A stretch of DNA of 64,000 nt from Spisula solida (taxonomy: Eukaryota > Mollusca > Bivalvia > Venerida > Mactridae). The notes under the pieces were generated by a model. The model had not been told where the DNA came from and made no database searches. It saw only the letters and a program-made list of their open reading frames with translations. A program made the translations under genes and the position numbers. Numbering within the stretch: the first letter of the stretch is position 1; every line of letters begins with the position of its first letter. The DNA lies in contig OX365954.1 of assembly GCA_947247005.1 (NCBI GenBank), forward strand, positions 7,332,001 through 7,396,000, written 5' to 3'. Positions 58,245-64,000 of the stretch are shown piece after piece.

Positions 58245-58576
58245 TATATAAGCTGGTAATTGCTGATATAAGAATAACTGTACAATTTAGAGGGAAGGCG
58301 GGTCTAGTTTTCCATATATGGACACAGCAAAATTGTCCTAATAAATGGATTTACTTCATGAACCACTTACTAGATATTGCGTCCATTGCACAAATAAATG
58401 GATTAGAGGTCCAAAACTTTGAAAATCCCTGGCTTTTGATTGGGCAAAGAAGTAGGGTAAACTATAAAGTAACATAGATAAGTGTATTAAACTGCAGGGA
58501 TTCCCTAAATCATGATCATTCAGACGATTCAAAATCATTTGTTAAGCGTCTGAACGATACAGATTAGGAGTAATTA

Positions 58577-58792
58577 GGGCCTGGATTAACAACAGGGGGC
58601 ACATTTTATTGCACTCGCTTCCGTTATGTGTAATATACAGAGGCTGTTATCACAAAATATCGGTTCATAGCCAGATCGATTTGTAATATTTTAAGGATTT
58701 TAACATTTTTGGGATGTACAAAATGGTCACTCCGAGGCCAACTGGGGGGGGGGCACGGGCCCCCTGTGCCCCCGGTGGATCTGTGCCTGATT
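58577..58792. mobile_element. About 216 bp element with GGGGGCAC inverted ends
   Basis: Left GGGCCTGGATTAACAACAGG then GGGCAC; right, reversed, CAGGCACAGATCCACC then GGGGGCACAGGGGGCCC. Ends are similar to the CCCGGATCC...GGGGGGGCAC end at 56,035. Confidence 0.5.
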
Positions 58793-59990
58793 TTAAGTAT
58801 TCATACTATTTCGTCATGGTAGTCAGATGCTTTCAATACGTCTTATTTACACCAATTTCTAAACTTCCACTCAAGTGAAGAGTTTGCAATCACCTTAAAA
58901 GATTTGACTGACGACATATTTAAATTTTAACACAGTAAAGAAAGAATAAATCATCAAGATCAAATTGACAAAAAAGAAAGTTTGTCATCCATTAGAAAAG
59001 TGTATTTATTCAAGTTATGTGTCATGTGATATGTCTTATTACTGAAAATCGCTTTTGGTATCATTTTTGTCAAATTTTCGAAGAAATACTAATCCGATGC
59101 CATTTTTGTGATGGTAAGACTTTTCATAAGTAACAAACATGCACAAAAACACTCGAAGACCAAAGGAAAACTATCCCTGGAATCTGCAAATTAAGGTGCG
59201 CAGAATTAGCCGATGTGCAGAATTAGCCGATGCGCAAAATTACTGTGGTGCCATAGGTTTGCATTACCACATGTTATTCTACAACTGTTTATCATTTATT
59301 TTTACACTATAAGTGTTCACTAATTGACTTAGTGTCCGGAAAATTTGGGTACGAAACGATTTGAGTGCACTTACGTTCATGCTAATTTCTCAGCATCGAA
59401 CGGTGATGACATCATATATTCACGTTTATTATGTATTTAAAATATGGTTTTCCTTGTAGAACAATTACTTTCATCGGGTAATCCGCTATTTTACTGACCT
59501 ACAGCTGTTTTCGTCGTGCTTAGCGCGATCCAGCCTCTGTATCCGGAAGTTCTCGCTAGACCGGTGCGCATGTTATTTGTTCTCCATAGCAACGGTAGAA
59601 CACCAATTTTGTAATATCGTCAAACTTGTAGACCACTGTCGTTGTTTGGGTCATTTTCATTTATGGGTCCCTATATTAAATTTTGTTCTATTGATTCAGA
59701 CCGATTGTCAAATGTTTTAATGTGTTTTTATTGTAAATTCTTAGTTCTTGGTATGGGATTCTGGTTGCTAGTACGCAAGCACTCTCGTCCAATCAGACCA
59801 ATTTCTGGCTGTAAATATTTTTTCTAAGTATTGCACAGATGCTCGAATTCTGAGAGTTAACTTAAGTGGCTTAATAGTAAGGGAATTTAACATAGCAATG
59901 ACAAAGTTTAAAAGCAATATAGGAGCTGGTGCAAACTTTATGTATTTCTGTAGTTCTTCAACAGTTACGTGATAACATATTTCATAGATT
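58793..59990. other. Interval without recognisable genes
   Basis: Includes a short tandem repeat at 59,195-59,242 (GCGCAGAATTAGCCGAT, then GTGCAGAATTAGCCGAT) and a less AT-rich patch at 59,470-59,600. The small frames on both strands near 59,642-59,998 have no recognisable domain. Confidence 0.4.
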
Positions 59991-59999
59991 AAAATCATT

Positions 60000-60205
60000 T
60001 TGCGAGCGAAGCGAGCACGAAAATTAACATTTTATACTTTTTAACCAGGGATAAAAGGCAATTTACCTATTACAAGACTATTTTAGGCGGAAAATTATGA
60101 ATATGGTGTGAATTATTGGGGGGGCCAAACGATATGTTGGCCCCCCCTGTCCTAACATTGGGGGGGGCCTGGCCCCCCCCCTGGCCCCCCCCTTCTCCTA
60201 CGCCC
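60000..60205. mobile_element. Short hairpin and GGGGGGGCC palindromic repeat end
   Basis: 60,000-60,045 folds around GCGAGCGAAGCGAGC. 60,115-60,195 has GGGGGGGCCAAACGATATGT, then TGGCCCCCCC, GGGGGGGCC and two GGCCCCCCCC blocks, ending CTCCTACGCCCATG. It resembles the terminal region of the C/G-run elements elsewhere in the window; limits are not defined. Confidence 0.45.
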
Positions 60206-61262
60206 ATGATCTGACAGATCTACTCAAGATTATGCTGAGACCTGCAATTGTCTACACATACAGCTGGAGATTTACTTTAATACATGTAGATGCTGAGACC
60301 TGCATATATCTACACATACAACTAGAGGCCTACGTAATACTTAGAAAAAATGTACCTAAACTTTGACATTCGCACTAAGTTGAAAAAGGGGCATAATTTC
60401 ATCAAAACGCTTGATAAAATGCCTATCCCTATGTAGGGGTGGGGATCATGATGGTGAACAAGTATACACAGTGTGAAAGCAATATCACTAAGGACTTTGA
60501 AAATATGAGAGGTTAAAAAACATGTAGGCCCAAAGATCATATTTCTCGGCCTGTATTCTTTGGTAGGCCCTACTTAAACTTAACATAAGCATTCCCCGAT
60601 GCCGACGCCGACGCTCGGGTGACTGCCATAGCTCCCCTTATTCTACGAATAGTGGAGCTATTAAAATAAAGAGGAAAATCTTACCCGAGTCCATGGTAGG
60701 CCTATCTTTGTTTAGATTTGACCACGTGGTGATTTTTAAAGGTCGTCTGCATGTGTATATTGATCAATGGGTACTGAAGGATGACCGTCCAAAGTTACAA
60801 TACGAGCTATAGTAGTGAATAGGTTGTTTTGACTGCCACTAATCCTATGAATAGAAAATTTCTAAACACATTCTAACCCAATATCCTTATATGGAAAAAC
60901 TCGTGCAAGCCGTGACCAAGTCGAGTTACAAGTAAAATTAAACTTGGGGCTCACTGCAGGCGACTCGACAACAAATAAATAGTCGATATTATATATACAT
61001 ATATTTTTTATAATATATACTACCGGCTAAGCACCCGGTGCTATTATTTTGGGCTGATTTTATTCAAGATCATTGTGGATAAAATGCATACATAATTATT
61101 GTACACAGTTAAACACTGTCCCAAAAGCTAGCCCAGTCCTATTTCTGAAGGCTTGATGAGCCCCTAAGGAAACCCCTTCCTCCGGGGAATAACTCTCTCC
61201 CATTTAGAGGACATTTATTTCTATCAATTTAACATGTGACACTTCATGAACTAAGTAGGTGA
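60206..61262. other. Interval with dispersed-repeat fragments
   Basis: 60,230-60,330 holds two related blocks (GATGCTGAGACCTGCA and CTACACATACA, twice). 60,590-60,670 (GATGCCGACGCCGACGCT, GCCATAGCTCCCCTTATTCT, GAATAGTGGAGCTATTAA) forms an AGCTCC/GGAGCT hairpin typical of small dispersed elements. No gene seen. Confidence 0.45.
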
Positions 61263-62010
61263 TTATCCCCGCCGAAGGCGAAGAGATATAGTAATAATAT
61301 AGTAATAGTAAGCGTCCGTCCGTCCGTCCGTCCGTCCGTCCGTCCGTCCGTCCGTCCCATATCTTGTCAGGAGCATAACTCTTGAACTATTTGAGGTATT
61401 GACTTGAAATTTGGTATGTGAATAGATGGCAACTAGCAGAAGTAAAGCAGGCGCGTAGCTACCTGTACGCAGAATACGCAGCTGCGTACACATGCTTCTC
61501 AAAAAGTGAAAAAATAATTGATCGAAAAATGCAATAAAAACTGCCATGATGCCTAAGCCCTAAGGGGGTAGGCCTTACGTATTTTCACCATTTCTTAGGA
61601 ACACTTTTAAAAAGCTTTATACAAACAAACAGGGTTTTATCAGTAAAAATAATGTTAAAGATGATGCAAAAAACACGACAGAACACACCAGAGACGTTCT
61701 AGCGAACACAATTTTTCAGGGGAGCATGCCCCCGGACCCCCCTAGCATTCTTGGGTACACATTCAAATACCTCTAGCTACGCCCCTGTAAAGTGACCAAG
61801 AACGATTACTCTAAATGGCCCAGTTGTGAAATTATCTCCCCTTGTTTAATTTAAAAAAATGTCCAGAGCATAACTCTAAAACTATTTGAGGTAGAGCTAT
61901 TGACTTGAAACTTGGTAGGTGAATAGACAGCAACTAGGAGAAGTGTAGTGATCAAGAACCATAACTCTAAGTGGCTCTGTTTTGAAAATATCTCCCTTTG
62001 TTTAATTTTG
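61263..62010. repeat. Tandemly duplicated dispersed repeat with (CGTC)n microsatellite
   Basis: CCCGCCGAAGGCGAAGAGAT and a (CGTC)11-like tract (61,313-61,357) lead into AGGAGCATAACTCTTGAACT...GACTTGAAATTTGGTA. The latter block is repeated at 61,862-62,005. The first copy is split by the element at 61,448-61,787. The 94-codon minus frame across the CGTC tract is repeat translation. Confidence 0.82.
61448..61787. mobile_element. 340 bp inverted-repeat element with TAAAG target duplication
   Basis: Left end CAGGCGCGTAGCTACCTG, right end CTAGCTACGCCCCTG (reversed CAGGGGCGTAGCTAG). TAAAG borders both sides (61,443-61,447; 61,788-61,792). The neighbouring repeat copy reads AGAAGTGTAGTGATCAAGAA at the equivalent point, an empty site. 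Contains a CCCCCGGACCCCCC block near its right end. Superfamily not assigned. Confidence 0.82.
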
Positions 62011-62559
62011 AAATAATTTTGACATATTCCTGAGGATCGTGGGTTCAAACTACACTGGGAGCATGTCTTTTTTTATTTCTTTTTTTGAGTGTTTATGTAT
62101 TTAAATCGTGCATTTATACAGTTATATGGTGGACAATATTTATTCAAAAATAGTTTGTTTACATTATAGGAATTTATACTTCGTTAAAGCATGAAATATG
62201 GTGGGTGGGGTCATACAAATTGTTATATCTTAATAATTTCAAGGTGAACCTGTATTTTATTTGGTCTAAATATTAGCATAACAGTATAAGGAAAATGTTT
62301 GGGTATATGTTACATGCATATACATGTATCATTTGAATGTCTAATATCGTCTGCATGCGGTGTATCAAAGTATTGGTACCTTGCAAATGTCATGCATGAA
62401 AACATATTTGTTTGAAAGGGACTACTTTTTCAAGCGTTTAAATAATACAAAGGAAATAGCAAGTTTGTTTGTATCTTCAAAGTGCTGAAATAAGTCCGGT
62501 ATATTGCTGATGACTTCAATTTGAGCCAAAAAAATAACTGAAGGCTGAAAAAAGATAAT
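62011..62559. other. AT-rich interval, nothing recognised
   Basis: Contains only AT-rich sequence; GTGGGTTCAAACTACAC near 62,038 looks slightly like a tRNA T-arm but no tRNA folds around it. Confidence 0.4.
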
Positions 62560-62685
62560 AGAAGATCGGACAGGGAAGGCAGCACTCAACTTAACCAGCC
62601 GGGCACAGAAAAACACAAAAACATCACATACTACAAACAGTGACAATTATACATGACAAATGCCCAACACATCATAAAATGAAGC
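62560..62685. repeat. Dispersed repeat fragment (CAGCACTCAACTTAACCAGC family)
   Basis: GGACAGGGAAGGCAGCACTC, AACTTAACCAGCCGGGC and AAATGCCCAACACAT match 48,690-48,800. Confidence 0.75.
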
Positions 62686-63440
62686 TAAACTATTTGATTG
62701 TGTGATGAACAAATGAGATGATATACCGTTAGATCCTACAACGCATTGATCTAGATCCAGACCTCAGGCACATTGACAAAATTAGGCCATCCCAATTGCA
62801 AATTATGTTTAGCGTCCGCGGGCTGGTAGGTTTTTAGCTCATATGTTTTCCGCTACCCTGGGGGGGGGGGTATGAGAAATTCATATGGTCCCTATACCCC
62901 GTCCCTGAGACACTATTGACTTGCAGCACTGATAAAAACTCGATACATCCGGATGCTACACACCTACCTCAAACCGAAAGTAGAAACAATTGTCAACATT
63001 TCGACTAAAGGTCACCGGAAATGACGATGTGACGGTGACCCTTGTGCGAAAACCTTTTTTTTAGCTTAACAGGCCTACTTTTTGGCATCTTTAGGGCATT
63101 GGTTCTGACCCCTTTGTCTAGCCTTATATTCCTGCTATAGAAAAATAAAAACTTTTTGGCGCTAAATGTTAATGCAATTCCACAGGGAATCGTACCGTAA
63201 TGGCGGGTAGGACTTTGTAAAATCTACGTTCAAAGCCCTCTTTAAAGGGGTCTAGCGGGCCCAAAAACCTGTCCACGACCCTGGGCCCGTAATATCCTGT
63301 AGTCTGGGATGCCTGTGTACCCATGACAGCAAAATTCCCGAATTTGGGCATTTAGGTCGAAAACTACGGACGGCCGAAATGGCCATCCCGGCGAGCCTTC
63401 ATTAGTACGCTATGGTTATGGCAAGCCAAATGTCCAATAA
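62686..63440. other. Interval without recognisable genes
   Basis: A G10 run at 62,860, and otherwise no known family. The 60-codon minus frame near 63,169-63,351 has no recognisable motif. Just before the next array, GGCAAGCCAAATGTCCAATA (63,420-63,439) resembles the last 20 bases of the window. Confidence 0.4.
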
Positions 63441-64000
63441 TTGCGTAAACCCATGTTCACGGTCGTAAAACTAGGTTTTACGGTCGATAAACTAGGTTTG
63501 ACGAACGTAAAACCAGGTTTTACGAATGTTAACCTGTATTTTCGAGCGAAAACATAGGATAACAATCGTAAACCATAGTTCACGCTCGTGAACATGGGTT
63601 TACGTTCGATAAACTAGGTTTCTCGATTGAACTATGAATTTCGACCGTTATCCTATGTTTACGGCCGTTATCCTATGTTTACGCTCGTAAACCCCGGTTC
63701 ACGAGCGTAAACCATAGTTTACGAACATTAACCTGTGTTTTCGACCGTAAACATGGGTTTACGCCCGTGAACATGGGTTTACGAACGTGAACATGGGTTT
63801 ACGAGCGTAAACATGGGTTCACACTCTTGAACATAGGATAACGACTGAAATTGATAGTTATGTCCGAGAAACTTAGTTTATCGAACGTAAACATAGATTC
63901 ACGTTCGTGAACTATGGTTTACGCTCGTAAACCCAAGTTCACGCCCGTAAACATAGGTTGTTGTTCGTAAAATATGGTTATTGCAAGTAAATTGTCCAAT
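63441..64000. repeat. 20 bp tandem array of palindromic half-sites
   Basis: About 25 units of 20 bp follow GTTTACG-NN-CGTAAACATGG. The two arms of each unit are usually complementary (TTTACG/CGTAAA, TTCACG/CGTGAA, TTTTCG/CGAAAA, ATAACG/CGTTAT) and the middle dinucleotide varies (GT, AA, AG, CT, TT, CC, GG, AC). A few units are longer (63,622-63,662; 63,840-63,875). TTGCAAGTAAATTGTCCAAT at the window edge echoes GGCAAGCCAAATGTCCAAT at 63,420, so the array may be nested in a larger repeat that continues outside. Confidence 0.92.

Noticed and set aside
61263..61547. 94-codon minus-strand frame with DGRTDGRTDGRTD
   Set aside because: It is a translation of the CGTC microsatellite and crosses the border of an inserted element.
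62030..62060. tRNA-like T-arm (GTGGGTTCAAACTACAC)
   Set aside because: No acceptor, D-arm or anticodon arm could be arranged around it.

Overview
The window looks like a non-coding, repeat-dominated piece of an animal nuclear genome, most likely a bivalve or other lophotrochozoan mollusc. The grounds are: intron-containing gene remains with GT-AG borders, AT-rich sequence, no bacterial-style gene packing, Tc1/mariner, DIRS and non-LTR remnants, and dispersed repeats of a kind I associate with mollusc genomes (the AAGGTCACAGTGACCTTGACC family and ACGGACGGACGG-containing elements). The phylum is my inference; a search would settle it. I see no intact protein-coding gene, rRNA or confident tRNA.

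Layout. 424-28,690 is one huge minisatellite: a left domain (to about 6,000) of about 40-50 bp units with a GGTACC core and a variable (GAT)n tail, and a right domain of 46 bp units carrying nested higher-order repeats (736 bp, 1,837 bp and larger segmental copies). Its right flank (about 1.2 kb) occurs twice, at 28,864-30,053 and 31,544-33,434, separated by leftover array units and a 1,075 bp terminal-inverted-repeat element whose core is eight copies of a 110 bp repeat. Comparing the two flank copies reveals a clean 602 bp mariner-type insertion at a TA site.

34,153-42,464 holds, on the minus strand, six consecutive exons of an ABCA-subfamily ABC transporter covering the first nucleotide-binding domain in order (pre-NBD segment, Walker A, Q-loop, signature, Walker B, H-loop). 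Splice borders are mostly intact, but four of the six exons carry stops or frameshifts and a fifth has lost the Walker A lysine, so this is a pseudogene. Its introns are filled with mobile elements: hairpin elements, a TTAA-target element, a 155 bp dispersed repeat with nuclear-receptor-like motifs, a Tc1 transposase relic and a 42/54 bp palindromic minisatellite.

44,030-50,610 is mainly degenerate satellites (one with an AP-1 heptamer in nearly every unit), small inverted-repeat elements, and a non-LTR reverse-transcriptase tail. 51,486-51,979 is a foldback structure. 52,531-54,280 is a decayed DIRS-type (tyrosine-recombinase class) retrotransposon with zinc-knuckle, RT and RNase H blocks in order. 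54,290-62,690 is AT-rich sequence with small DNA transposons, hairpins and G/C-homopolymer repeat ends. The window closes in a 20 bp tandem array (63,441 to the edge) built from short palindromic half-sites around a variable dinucleotide, the most unusual small-scale structure here.

No gene network can be described: the coding traces are one host pseudogene, one unidentified exon-like piece, and transposon relics.
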